13,393 nt of DNA from JAFGGT01 sp036733165 (GCA_036733165.1 DAINBB010000032.1:1-13393); one strand, 5' to 3'. Shown: positions 1-6,166, counted from the stretch's first letter. Translations and numbers: made by a program. Notes: a model not told the origin generated them from the sequence alone.

Positions 1-2
1 CG

Positions 3-800
3 CCCCTTGTGCCGTCAATGCCCCGCCTGGAGATGGTCCAATGCTTCTTCGCGGGCGCCGACAGATTCGACTTTGGCAAGATGCCCCCGGACGTGACGGT
101 CGCCACGGCCTCGGGCGCGTTGGCGACGGCCGTCTCTGAACACGCGTTCTCCCTCCTTCTGAGCCTCTGCCGGGACCTGGACCTCCATCGAAGGAGACTT
201 GATGAAGGCGTGTTCGAACAGCTCGACCCCCTCAACAGGGAACTTTTCGGAAAAAGTATCGGGATAGTCGGTTATGGCCCGATAGGACAGAGGATTGGCA
301 GGATTGCAAAGGCGTTCGGAATGCGCACGCTAGCCCTGAACACGTCGGGCAAGAGCGATGCGGATGCCACATATACGCTGGAAGGACTCGACAGGATGTT
401 AAAAGAGTCGGACTACGTCGTGATATGCATACCGTTGAACAGGCACACCGACGGCCTGATAGGCAAGGACATGCTCTCATTGATGAAGGAGAACGCCATA
501 CTGGTAAACGTCTCCAGGGGAAAGGTGCTGGTCGAGAAAGACCTCTATGAGCATCTTAGGGACCATCCCTCCTTCAAGGCGGGGCTCGACGTGTGGTGGC
601 ACTATCCCCGCGACGGTGAGACATGGTCGCAGGACTATGATTTCGGAAAGCTTCCAAACATTGCGATGACGCCCCACAACGCCGCGCTCGTTCCAGGTTG
701 GCGAGAGAGGACCATCGTGTTCTGCTGCCGGAACATGTTGGACCACATGAATGGAAAGAAGATAAGAAATAAGGTGAGAAGGGAGGACTATCTTATATAA
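3..800 (+). CDS. D-2-hydroxyacid dehydrogenase family protein, 5' end missing
   Basis: NAD(P)-dependent D-isomer-specific 2-hydroxyacid dehydrogenase, a cytosolic oxidoreductase interconverting 2-hydroxy and 2-oxo acids; the substrate cannot be told. The frame is open to the window edge. The family usually has 310-330 residues and 263 are visible from the GTG at 9, so roughly 50-60 N-terminal residues lie outside and the GTG is probably internal. Counting from it, a Rossmann motif G-Y-G-P-I-G is at 88-93, the substrate-binding and catalytic Arg in VSRG is R170, and the catalytic His in TPHNAA is H223. The acid/base Glu normally found in DVFxxEP is replaced: the segment reads DVWWHYP, with Tyr199 at the Glu position. 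The gene is convergent with the PAC2-family gene and their 3' ends overlap by 13 bp. Family assignment is firm; substrate is unknown. Confidence 0.88.
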   Translation, partial: PLVPSMPRLEMVQCFFAGADRFDFGKMPPDVTVATASGALATAVSEHAFSLLLSLCRDLDLHRRRLDEGVFEQLDPLNRELFGKSIGIVGYGPIGQRIGRIAKAFGMRTLALNTSGKSDADATYTLEGLDRMLKESDYVVICIPLNRHTDGLIGKDMLSLMKENAILVNVSRGKVLVEKDLYEHLRDHPSFKAGLDVWWHYPRDGETWSQDYDFGKLPNIAMTPHNAALVPGWRERTIVFCCRNMLDHMNGKKIRNKVRREDYLI

Positions 801-1573
801 CCCAGGTCCTTGCTCATCTCCGGCATGTTCTGGGACATCGACTTCCTCTGCATCTCCTGTATCTTGTGTATGAGGCTCTCTGTCTCCTCGGCCCTCTCCT
901 CGAGCGCCGTCATGTCGATATCCAGCTTAAGTATCTTTGAGAGCACCTCTAGCACGCTCTTTGCGGCCTTGGCGTCGATGTACATGTAACCAGGGGACTC
1001 GCCGAGGAGGCACATGCCCCTTATGCCCTCCTCCCTGCCCATGGCAAGGAGAAGTCCGGAGGCGCCCACGATGGCCGCACCGGAGTCGTCCCTGAAGGAT
1101 ATGTTAACATCCTTGTACTCTTCGACCAGCTCTTCATGAGATACGGCACCGAGGACCTTGGGATGTTCCACGACCTCGCCACCGGTCGAGAATCCGCCCA
1201 GGGTGAACATGATCGAAATATCGTACTTCTTCAGGTATTCGAGTATCTTGGAGACTATCTCGTAGTGTCCAAAGGAGTTCGACGGCGACGGTTGGGTGTC
1301 ACCGACAAGTATGATGAAGTCGACCCCCTCGTGCCTTGCATGGTATAGCTTGTTCTTCATAAGCCTGACCGTCGCATCGTCCTTCACGAGGGCCTGATGC
1401 GGGAAATGAGGAGAATACAGTTCGGCGAACTTCTCAGCTCCCAGTTCCTGTATGAGGTGCTCTGCGGCAAGCTTGCCTATGAGCCCTATTCCAGGAAGTC
1501 CCTCAATAAATATCGTCTTCTGAGATTCTATCTCCTTGATCGTCTTGATAGTGGTCTCCTTCATAATAATCAC
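788..1573 (-). CDS. PAC2-family proteasome assembly chaperone homologue
   Basis: Archaeal PAC2-family protein (COG2047-like), related to the PbaA/PbaB chaperones that help assemble the 20S proteasome; cytosolic. The 261-aa product has the family's N-terminal signature EGLPGIGLIGKLAAEHLI (about residues 24-41), a central GDTQPS and TLGGFSTG region, and a C-terminal helical, Glu/Met-rich tail. It is the last gene of the PCNA-to-PAC2 operon. The first start is GTG at 1573, overlapping the Nop10 stop in a GTGA arrangement. An ATG three codons later (1564) is an equally possible start giving 258 aa. Co-occurrence with L44e, S27e, aIF2-alpha and Nop10 is a known archaeal neighbourhood and supports the call. 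That it acts on the proteasome here is inferred from family only. Confidence 0.85.
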   Translation of the reverse strand: MIIMKETTIKTIKEIESQKTIFIEGLPGIGLIGKLAAEHLIQELGAEKFAELYSPHFPHQALVKDDATVRLMKNKLYHARHEGVDFIILVGDTQPSPSNSFGHYEIVSKILEYLKKYDISIMFTLGGFSTGGEVVEHPKVLGAVSHEELVEEYKDVNISFRDDSGAAIVGASGLLLAMGREEGIRGMCLLGESPGYMYIDAKAAKSVLEVLSKILKLDIDMTALEERAEETESLIHKIQEMQRKSMSQNMPEMSKDLGYIR

Positions 1574-1731
1574 ATCGAATCCTTCTCACTCTTCCATCTT
1601 CGCCTGTATTCGGCGTACTTGTCCTCTGGCGAGAATCTTGGCGGCCTTACAGGAACGGCCCTGCCACCACATTTGGGACATTCGTCATGGAGAGTGTACT
1701 CGCCACATGAAGAACATTTCAATATCTTCAT
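1570..1731 (-). CDS. nop10: Nop10, H/ACA ribonucleoprotein subunit
   Basis: Small zinc-ribbon subunit of the archaeal H/ACA box RNP. With Cbf5, Gar1 and L7Ae it directs RNA-guided pseudouridylation of rRNA. The 53-aa product starts MKILKC and carries zinc ligands C6, C9, C18 and C21, then the conserved basic stretch RPPRFSPEDKYAEYRR that contacts Cbf5. The frame extends upstream to 1767, but those 12 codons lie inside aIF2-alpha. The ATG at 1731 sits 2 nt after the aIF2-alpha stop, with an SD-like GAGG about 10 nt upstream, and gives the normal family length, so I chose it. The stop overlaps the GTG of the PAC2 gene. Confidence 0.95.
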   Translation of the reverse strand: MKILKCSSCGEYTLHDECPKCGGRAVPVRPPRFSPEDKYAEYRRRWKSEKDSM

Positions 1732-1733
1732 CT

Positions 1734-2519
1734 TTATTTCTTCCTCTTGAAAGAGGCTTCGCCACACGAGGCGGACATCGCCTTCGTTATTTTGTCAACG
1801 ACGTTGTCCAGCACAGACTCCGCCATCTTGTAATCCGGAGCTATCACCTTGATGTTGTATCTTGGCGAACCGAGCAGTCTGATGTCGACATCGACATCCT
1901 CGCTCTTATTCTCATCCCTGACCAATATTAGGTTTTCCTTTATGGTGTTCACGCCATCCCCCTTTGTGCACGAGATGGACAGCTCACCGTTGATCTCCAC
2001 AAGGGGATTCTCTATATTGGCCAGTATAATCTCTTTGAGGGACTCTATGTGCTGTGGCGGCACAAGCCCGTCAAGGACCCCCTCGCCCTTGGCAACGACC
2101 TCTTCAAAACAGTCGTAGACCATGGAGTAACTGTCCGTGATCTTTTCATGTATCTCCTTGAGCTGGTCAGGCGGGATGCCGTTCTGGGTGCCAAAATACT
2201 CAAGGAGCTTGTTGCCCTTCTTCTTGACCTTGTACCTCATCACGGCAGCTTTCTGCTGCTTGTTTGTGACCTTCCTAAGCGAGAGGTCGATGTGTCGCTT
2301 GACATCGTCGACCCTGAGCACCTTGCAGACCACCTTCTGGTTCTCCTTGACATGATTCCTGATGTTCTTTACCCAGCTGGAGGATATCTCCCTTATGGGT
2401 ATCATGCCCTCCAGGTCGTACTCGTCGAGCTTGACCATGGCGCCGTAGGGAAAGATCTCGGTGACGGTGCACATCACGAAACTGCCGACATCCGGGAATC
2501 CCTCTTCATATTCGAACAT
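1734..2519 (-). CDS. eif2a: Translation initiation factor aIF2 subunit alpha
   Basis: Alpha subunit of archaeal initiation factor 2. Together with the gamma and beta subunits it delivers initiator Met-tRNA to the small ribosomal subunit. Length is 261 aa, typical for the family. An N-terminal S1-type OB domain is seen at about residues 8-84 (GSFVMCTVTEIFPYGAMVKL, then the EGMIPIREIS and DLSLRKV blocks). A helical domain follows at about 90-165, and a C-terminal alpha-beta domain binding the gamma subunit at about 175-261. The ATG is preceded by a strong SD, GGAGTGA, that overlaps the S27e stop codon, so the two genes are probably translationally coupled. The gap to S27e is 4 nt and to Nop10 is 2 nt. 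Confidence 0.96.
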   Translation of the reverse strand: MFEYEEGFPDVGSFVMCTVTEIFPYGAMVKLDEYDLEGMIPIREISSSWVKNIRNHVKENQKVVCKVLRVDDVKRHIDLSLRKVTNKQQKAAVMRYKVKKKGNKLLEYFGTQNGIPPDQLKEIHEKITDSYSMVYDCFEEVVAKGEGVLDGLVPPQHIESLKEIILANIENPLVEINGELSISCTKGDGVNTIKENLILVRDENKSEDVDVDIRLLGSPRYNIKVIAPDYKMAESVLDNVVDKITKAMSASCGEASFKRKK

Positions 2520-2523
2520 TGTT

Positions 2524-2694
2524 TCACTCCAATTCGGTAACGACAGTGGCCTTTAGTTTGCCGATACCGCCAGTGCACTCGATCAGTGTCTTGCCACAGA
2601 CGAGGCATTTGACGTTCATGGCGGGTTTGCTGAACACGGTCTGTTCATTGCCACAATCCTCGCATTTTACCTTGATGAATCTTGATTTAGTCAT
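2524..2694 (-). CDS. rps27e: 30S ribosomal protein S27e
   Basis: Small zinc-ribbon protein of the archaeal/eukaryotic small ribosomal subunit. I found this 56-aa frame by translating the gap between aIF2-alpha and L44e. It starts MTKSRFIKVKCEDCGN, has zinc ligands C11, C14, C30 and C33, and shows the family block CGKTLIECTGG (about residues 33-43) before a short C-terminus ending TVVTELE. The ATG directly abuts the L44e stop (TAAATG), and the SD-like AAGGAGG lies about 11 nt upstream inside L44e. The L44e-S27e-aIF2-alpha order is conserved across many archaea and corroborates the call. Its length equals or slightly undershoots the usual 60 aa. Confidence 0.96.
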   Translation of the reverse strand: MTKSRFIKVKCEDCGNEQTVFSKPAMNVKCLVCGKTLIECTGGIGKLKATVVTELE

Positions 2695-2979
2695 TTAGGC
2701 CCTGGCCTCCTTGAACTCCAACTTCTTTACCCTGAATCCCTTCTTCGTCTGCGCCTTCTTACATTCGTTGCACACATATCGCAGGTCGTGCTTCCTGGTC
2801 GGTTTCTCACCTGAAGGCTTTGGCCTTGGGTATCCCCTATAACCAGACATCTTACGTCTGAATCTCCTCTGACCGCTAGACAGCTCCCCTCTCTTCTTCT
2901 TCTTGACGACCTTTATAGTGTGAACAGTATGTTTCTTACAATTTGGACAATATGTTCTTCTCGTCTTGGGCATTAGCAT
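2695..2979 (-). CDS. rpl44e: 50S ribosomal protein L44e
   Basis: Zinc-binding large-subunit ribosomal protein of the archaeal/eukaryotic L44e (eL42) family, located near the tRNA exit site. The 94-aa product has RTYCPNCKKHTVH at about residues 8-20 and a second Cys pair in YVCNECKKA (about 68-76), giving a CxxC...CxxC zinc site. It is strongly basic, with KVVKKKKRG and a C-terminal GFRVKKLEF. Two ATG codons are possible, 2979 (MLMPK) and 2973 (MPK). The SD GGTGAG is only 3 nt from the first and 9 nt from the second, but other archaeal L44e proteins begin M-x-M-P, so I kept the longer form. It lies 13 nt after GINS and abuts S27e. Confidence 0.96.
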   Translation of the reverse strand: MLMPKTRRTYCPNCKKHTVHTIKVVKKKKRGELSSGQRRFRRKMSGYRGYPRPKPSGEKPTRKHDLRYVCNECKKAQTKKGFRVKKLEFKEARA

Positions 2980-2992
2980 ATTCTCACCTTAC

Positions 2993-3487
2993 CTATTCGA
3001 TGAACCCATGTTTGTATAGTATGGCATGGATATCTTCGGGAAAATGGTCAACATCGCCAATTTTGTATGGCCCATATTTCCTCAGTTCACCATCCATGAA
3101 GGAAGGAATTGGCGATATGACCTTGGCCTTTATATAACCTTCCCTCTCATAGGAATATTCGCCTTTAAGGATAGGCTCAAGTAAATCCTTATGATACTGC
3201 TTTTTTAATAAAGAAGTTTGTTTAAAAATGTTTTGCTCGTCGGATAACAGGTTTTCTTCGGCCGTGTCGAGCATCTTTCTGAATCTGATGTCCACCAGTT
3301 GGGCCATTCTTTTCTTGACATGCTCGATCTCGGAGACCAGCACATCGTTGTCGACGCCCTCCAGCGAAAGGGCCCTTTTCTCCAACCTCTTCAGGTATGA
3401 GGATATGTTCTCGAACAGGCTTTCCTCCATGAACGAGAGGCCCTTGGTCCTCTGTTCCCTCTCCAGGGCCCTGTCAAGCTCTATCAT
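2993..3487 (-). CDS. gins15: GINS complex subunit, Gins51/Gins15 type
   Basis: Subunit of the archaeal GINS complex, which with Cdc45/RecJ-like protein and MCM forms the replicative helicase. The 164-aa product has an N-terminal alpha-helical A domain (about 1-105, rich in Glu/Lys/Leu) and a small C-terminal B domain (about 118-164) with YIKAKVISPIPSFMDG, the YGPYKIGDVDHFPEDI block and a terminal KHGFIE. The A-then-B order identifies the Sld5/Psf1-like (Gins51/15) rather than Psf2/Psf3-like (Gins23) class. An AT-rich patch around 3180-3240 encodes the A-B linker. Its ATG overlaps the PCNA stop by 4 nt (ATGA), so both replisome proteins are made from one message. I see no second GINS gene or primase gene in the window. 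Confidence 0.88.
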   Translation of the reverse strand: MIELDRALEREQRTKGLSFMEESLFENISSYLKRLEKRALSLEGVDNDVLVSEIEHVKKRMAQLVDIRFRKMLDTAEENLLSDEQNIFKQTSLLKKQYHKDLLEPILKGEYSYEREGYIKAKVISPIPSFMDGELRKYGPYKIGDVDHFPEDIHAILYKHGFIE

Positions 3488-4218
3488 CTCTCTATCCTTG
3501 GAGCGAGCACGAATTTAATTGTTGCGCCGCCAATCTCGAAGTTCATCAAGATGGGCGCATCTGTTCCAAGTTCCAGTGTTATGGGGCCGTTTATCGAGCT
3601 GGACACGTCGGCCAGGTAGCTAAGGTTGAATGTCGAGCTGCAGTCCTCCTCAACCTTGTACTCCACGAGCGAATCCTTCTCTATCTTGGTCTCTATGTCC
3701 CCGATGTCCCCTTCCGCCTTCATGACGAACGAGTTGTCCTTCGTCTCCAGGGTTATGTGGTCCGCCACTATGGAGGCGTCTTTTATGCCGTCCTTGAAGA
3801 TCGAAGCGTCGATGCCTATGATGGCATTGGTGGGAAAATCAGGAAGTTTGAGATTGGTCTGCTCGGGGGTGTCTATGATCGGAAGCCCGAATCGTCTCTT
3901 TGACTCTCCGACAAACGTGACAAAGAGCTTGTTGTTCTCCACATCGGACTTGATGGTCATCATGTCCGTGGGCTTTCCCCTGCTCATCACCCTCGACATC
4001 TCCTCGACGTCAATACCCAGGAGCATCTCCGAGTCCACGGAGAAGTCCAGGAACTGATCCTTGGGCATTTCAAGGTCTATCAGGGATATGTGGGACGGGT
4101 CCATGGCCCTGAGGGTAAGGCCGTCCTCGTCTATCTTCAAGGGGGCTTCCTCTATAATACTTCCAATAACAGAGATAATGTTCTTCCAGTTCTTCGCCTC
4201 TATCTTAGCTTCAAACAT
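3484..4218 (-). CDS. pcn: DNA polymerase sliding clamp PCNA
   Basis: Proliferating cell nuclear antigen homologue, the trimeric ring that tethers DNA polymerases, ligase and Fen1 to DNA. Length is 244 aa, as expected. The PCNA signature is near residues 33-51 (GLTLRAMDPSHISLIDLEM), the interdomain connector at about 115-128, and the C-terminus carries the family's FVLAPRIE. The ATG follows an SD-like GGTGA (4225-4229). It is the first gene of the seven-gene minus-strand operon, with its own AT-rich promoter upstream. The product is acidic overall, as usual for clamps. Nothing is missing from the fold that I can see. Confidence 0.97.
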   Translation of the reverse strand: MFEAKIEAKNWKNIISVIGSIIEEAPLKIDEDGLTLRAMDPSHISLIDLEMPKDQFLDFSVDSEMLLGIDVEEMSRVMSRGKPTDMMTIKSDVENNKLFVTFVGESKRRFGLPIIDTPEQTNLKLPDFPTNAIIGIDASIFKDGIKDASIVADHITLETKDNSFVMKAEGDIGDIETKIEKDSLVEYKVEEDCSSTFNLSYLADVSSSINGPITLELGTDAPILMNFEIGGATIKFVLAPRIER

Positions 4219-4237
4219 AAATTCACCAATAGTTTAG

Positions 4238-4259
4238 ATTTATAAGATATAATAAAAAG
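4238..4259 (-). promoter_or_regulatory. Probable promoter of the PCNA operon
   Basis: On the minus strand this stretch contains CTTTTTATTATAT followed by CTTATAAATC, two overlapping archaeal TATA-like boxes in an otherwise GC-balanced neighbourhood. The upstream box (4249-4258) would start transcription near 4228, leaving a very short leader that still carries the GGTGA before the PCNA ATG. The T5 tract at 4255-4259 could also end transcription of the upstream OB-fold gene. Assignment is by pattern only. Confidence 0.55.
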
Positions 4260-4307
4260 GTTTTCTAAGCGCCGGGTCCGCAACATTCTACAAGACCGAT
4301 GCCATCG

Positions 4308-4607
4308 TCACATTTCGTGATATTTCCGTATGATATCGACGGATTTCCTATATAGGTCCGTGTTGAGGTCGTTCATGTCCTGTATGACCTCCGCCTCTAT
4401 CGTGTTGCCGTAGACCCTGCCTATGACCCTCACCTTGTCGGTCACTTTTAAGGGCGTCTCTTCGCTGAGAAGCACGGTCACCTGCCCAGTTCCGTCATCT
4501 ATGACCATTTCCATGTCGTCCTTCCTGATTATGGCCCCCACGACGCTGGCCCTGGCTGAGGAGGATATGTCCTTGATCCATACGACCTTGGCTGGTGCCC
4601 TTCTCAT
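4308..4607 (-). CDS. Small OB-fold nucleic-acid-binding protein
   Basis: A 99-aa protein with one OB-fold of the tRNA-anticodon/RPA-like class. The strand pattern is visible in SARASVVGAIIRK (about 17-29), the turn IDDGTGQVTVLL (36-47), the loop LKVTDKVRVIGRVYG (53-67) and EAEVIQDM (71-78), followed by a C-terminal helix (81-97). This resembles RPA32-type ssDNA-binding modules, but I cannot assign a named family. It lies 9 nt after TFS and just upstream of the PCNA promoter, so a replication or transcription role is suggested by position only. The start ATG at 4607 has the SD-like GAGATGATATC immediately before it. No zinc finger or second OB domain is present, so it is far smaller than canonical archaeal RPA. 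Confidence 0.75.
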   Translation of the reverse strand: MRRAPAKVVWIKDISSSARASVVGAIIRKDDMEMVIDDGTGQVTVLLSEETPLKVTDKVRVIGRVYGNTIEAEVIQDMNDLNTDLYRKSVDIIRKYHEM

Positions 4608-4616
4608 GATATCATC

Positions 4617-4949
4617 TCAATATTCTCTCCAAGTATGCCCGCACTTGGTACACCTGTAGAACTTTGTGGAGGGTTCATCTCCCGACCTGGTCTGCAACTC
4701 CCACCAATATGCCTCCATGTTCTTGCACTTGGGGCATTCCTCCTTGGTCTTTGGCAGGGTGTCTATCTTGTCCTCTATGACAACAAGCTTCTCCTTAGGA
4801 GAATGGGAAATCTCCTCCTTCACCACGAACTTGGACTTGTCATCGGTGTTAAGGTTTCTGCAGTATCCGCATTTTTTGCAGACTATGACAGTCTCGCCAT
4901 CCCTCTTGGAAGGCATCATCAAAGAACCACAATCTGGGCAAAATTCCAT
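4617..4949 (-). CDS. tfs: Transcription factor S (TFIIS-like RNA cleavage factor)
   Basis: Archaeal TFS stimulates cleavage of the nascent RNA inside backtracked RNA polymerase. The 110-aa product has two zinc ribbons: N-terminal C4, C7, C24, C27, and C-terminal C72, C75, C100, C103. A linker at about 35-68 joins them. The acidic catalytic hairpin RSGDEP (88-93) has D91 and E92 intact, so this looks like an active cleavage factor rather than an inhibitory paralogue. The ATG at 4949 has an SD, GAGGTG, 5 nt upstream and a TATA-like box about 50 nt upstream. It is probably cotranscribed with the OB-fold gene. Confidence 0.96.
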   Translation of the reverse strand: MEFCPDCGSLMMPSKRDGETVIVCKKCGYCRNLNTDDKSKFVVKEEISHSPKEKLVVIEDKIDTLPKTKEECPKCKNMEAYWWELQTRSGDEPSTKFYRCTKCGHTWREY

Positions 4950-4999
4950 TCATACACCTCTATCGAGAGTCAAACGTTTCGCCTTTATGGGTTAATGAC

Positions 5000-5009
5000 A
5001 ATATAAATC
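5000..5009 (-). promoter_or_regulatory. TATA-like box of tfs
   Basis: The minus strand reads GATTTATATT here, a good archaeal TATA-box match. It would place the transcript start near 4979 and give a leader of about 30 nt that contains the GAGGTG (4956-4961) before the TFS ATG. The rest of the gap 4950-5073 shows no gene or stable structure that I can see. Confidence 0.6.
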
Positions 5010-5073
5010 TATTGCCAGGTTCAATGACGGTTATTAAGGGATGCATCATTCCCCACGGACGGGCGTCTCAAGA

Positions 5074-5502
5074 CTAATCGAAAGTGATGACCAAGACGGG
5101 TGTTCCGGATGCCCACCTTATCACCCTGTCGGTCGTGCTGCCGATGATCTGTTTCCTGAGCCCGGTCCCCCCGATGCTTCCGATGATTATGAGGTCGGCG
5201 CCCTCTGCCTTTGCCAGGTCGACTATCTCCTCCGCGGGCACGCCCTCCTTGAGAAATGTCCTTATCTCCAATCCAGACTTCTTTGCAAGTTCCTTCATGT
5301 AGTTGAGATATCCCTCTCCGGACGTTCTCATCTTGTGTCGTATCGTCATCTCGTCCTCGTGGCTCATGTCACCGAACTTCTTGATGTCAAAGAGCTTAAT
5401 GACGTGTATCGCCAGGATCTCGCTTCCGAAAATGCTTGCTATCTCCACGGCCTTCTTGGCCGCGGCCTGTGAGGCCTCCGACCCGCTGACCGGGACGACC
5501 AC
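5074..5502 (-). CDS. Universal stress protein (UspA family), ATP-binding type
   Basis: Cytosolic UspA-fold protein, usually a homodimer that binds ATP and responds to stress; its target is unknown. From the GTG at 5502 it has 142 residues. The nucleotide-binding motif G-x2-G-x9-G-S is present in IIIGSIGGTGLRKQIIGS near the C-terminus (about residues 105-122), so it belongs to the ATP-binding class. The first beta-strand reads VVVPVSGSE, where the usual Asp of PxDGSE is Ser. The GTG cuts that strand short and has no SD near it; a strong SD points to a start 7 codons earlier (see the 5503-5523 entry), and the true product is probably 149 aa. It is transcribed alone, with 124 nt to TFS. Confidence 0.92.
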   Translation of the reverse strand: MVVPVSGSEASQAAAKKAVEIASIFGSEILAIHVIKLFDIKKFGDMSHEDEMTIRHKMRTSGEGYLNYMKELAKKSGLEIRTFLKEGVPAEEIVDLAKAEGADLIIIGSIGGTGLRKQIIGSTTDRVIRWASGTPVLVITFD

Positions 5503-5537
5503 CTTTTTGAAGTTGTTCTCTATCTGTACTCCCCCTT
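5503..5537 (-). promoter_or_regulatory. Strong SD and probable AUA start of the universal stress protein
   Basis: Minus-strand AAGGGGGAG (5529-5537) is one of the strongest SD sequences in the window. Five nt downstream, in frame with the stress protein, is an ATA codon (5523-5521), followed by codons for ENNFKK. Starting there restores the complete first beta-strand (FKKVVVPV) that family members have. No ATG, GTG or TTG occurs in frame between the SD and the GTG at 5502. A TATA-like ATTTATTA at 5565-5572 fits a transcript start near 5544. Either translation begins at AUA, or the base was ATG and is miscalled or mutated. Confidence 0.6.
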
Positions 5538-5600
5538 GAAATAAAGATAGGAATTTTTTTTCTCTAATAAATCTATATTTGAATAATTTTACTAAAATAT

Positions 5601-5617
5601 AAAAAAAAGAAAAAAAA
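5601..5617 (-). terminator. Poly-T terminator after the winged-helix gene
   Basis: On the minus strand the DNA just past the stop at 5624 reads two runs of eight T separated by one C. Long T tracts without a hairpin are typical archaeal terminators. The tract separates this gene from the stress protein's own promoter. Confidence 0.65.
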
Positions 5618-5623
5618 TGGACA

Positions 5624-6139
5624 TTATGACATGTCTCTAAGATAATCCAAGCCGGCAGGCGTGATTTTGATGACGTAGTTGGAATTTAGTCCTTCCACCC
5701 TGCGTATGAGGTTGTAGTACTCCAATTCGTCTATGGCCAGACGAACGGTTTCCTTGTCAGCCTTCATGATGTCCAATAGTGTTCTCTCCGTTATATAGAA
5801 CTGCTTGTCATCGTTGTATTCAGTTTCTTTTTCCGCGATCTTCAGGATCTCCAGCTTGAGCGGTATGTGAAGATCCGCTGACTTTTCTATGACGATGGAT
5901 CTGTCCAAAAGTGCGCACTTGCCCTTGTCCTCTATGGAGATCTGGAACGTTGGGCTCAGCCCCTCGCTCTTCTTGATATATCCGTTCAGATCTAACTCTT
6001 CCGCATATGGCCTCAGTTCTTCCAGACTCATACCCATCTCGGCCCTCATGAGGCTTGAAGGGTAGAAGTAACCCGGCTCTCTCGAATTGTAGTCATTTGC
6101 CAATTCGAGAATCCTTAGATATATCTCCTGTTTTTCCAT
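5624..6139 (-). CDS. Tandem winged-helix DNA-binding protein
   Basis: A 171-aa protein that I cannot place in a named family. It consists of two similar halves (about 6-76 and 94-167), each reading as a winged helix-turn-helix: helices, then E-L/Y-x-x-G/N-L/Y-I with basic residues, then EGL-x4-F/Y-x-I-x-I as the wing, then a final G. Shared anchors include NGYIKKSEGLSPTFQISI in the first half and YNLIRRVEGLNSNYVIKI in the second. This is an internal duplication. A sequence-specific transcription regulator is the likely role. The ATG has a GGGGGG SD (6148-6153) and a TATA-like box 50-59 nt upstream. A palindrome lies between them and could be an operator for autoregulation (inference). Confidence 0.8.
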   Translation of the reverse strand: MEKQEIYLRILELANDYNSREPGYFYPSSLMRAEMGMSLEELRPYAEELDLNGYIKKSEGLSPTFQISIEDKGKCALLDRSIVIEKSADLHIPLKLEILKIAEKETEYNDDKQFYITERTLLDIMKADKETVRLAIDELEYYNLIRRVEGLNSNYVIKITPAGLDYLRDMS

Positions 6140-6152
6140 ATATAATTCCCCC

Positions 6153-6166
6153 CTGGTCTCTACCAG
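6153..6166 (-). promoter_or_regulatory. Palindrome/hairpin in the winged-helix gene leader
   Basis: The minus strand reads CTGGT-AGAG-ACCAG, perfect 5-bp arms with a 4-nt centre. It sits between the TATA-like GATTAAATAC (6189-6198) and the SD, at or just after the predicted transcript start near 6168. It could be an operator or a 5'-end RNA hairpin touching the SD. Confidence 0.4.

Noticed and set aside
1732..1767. 12 extra N-terminal codons for Nop10
   Set aside because: They lie in the aIF2-alpha 3' coding end, and Nop10 proteins start at MKILKC; the shorter form has correct spacing.
1536..1931. 131-codon plus-strand ORF across the PAC2-Nop10-aIF2-alpha region
   Set aside because: Antisense to three recognisable genes; no conserved motif.
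5030..5073. Possible RNA gene between tfs and the stress protein
   Set aside because: I found no tRNA cloverleaf, GC-rich stem or conserved box; it is a plain short spacer.
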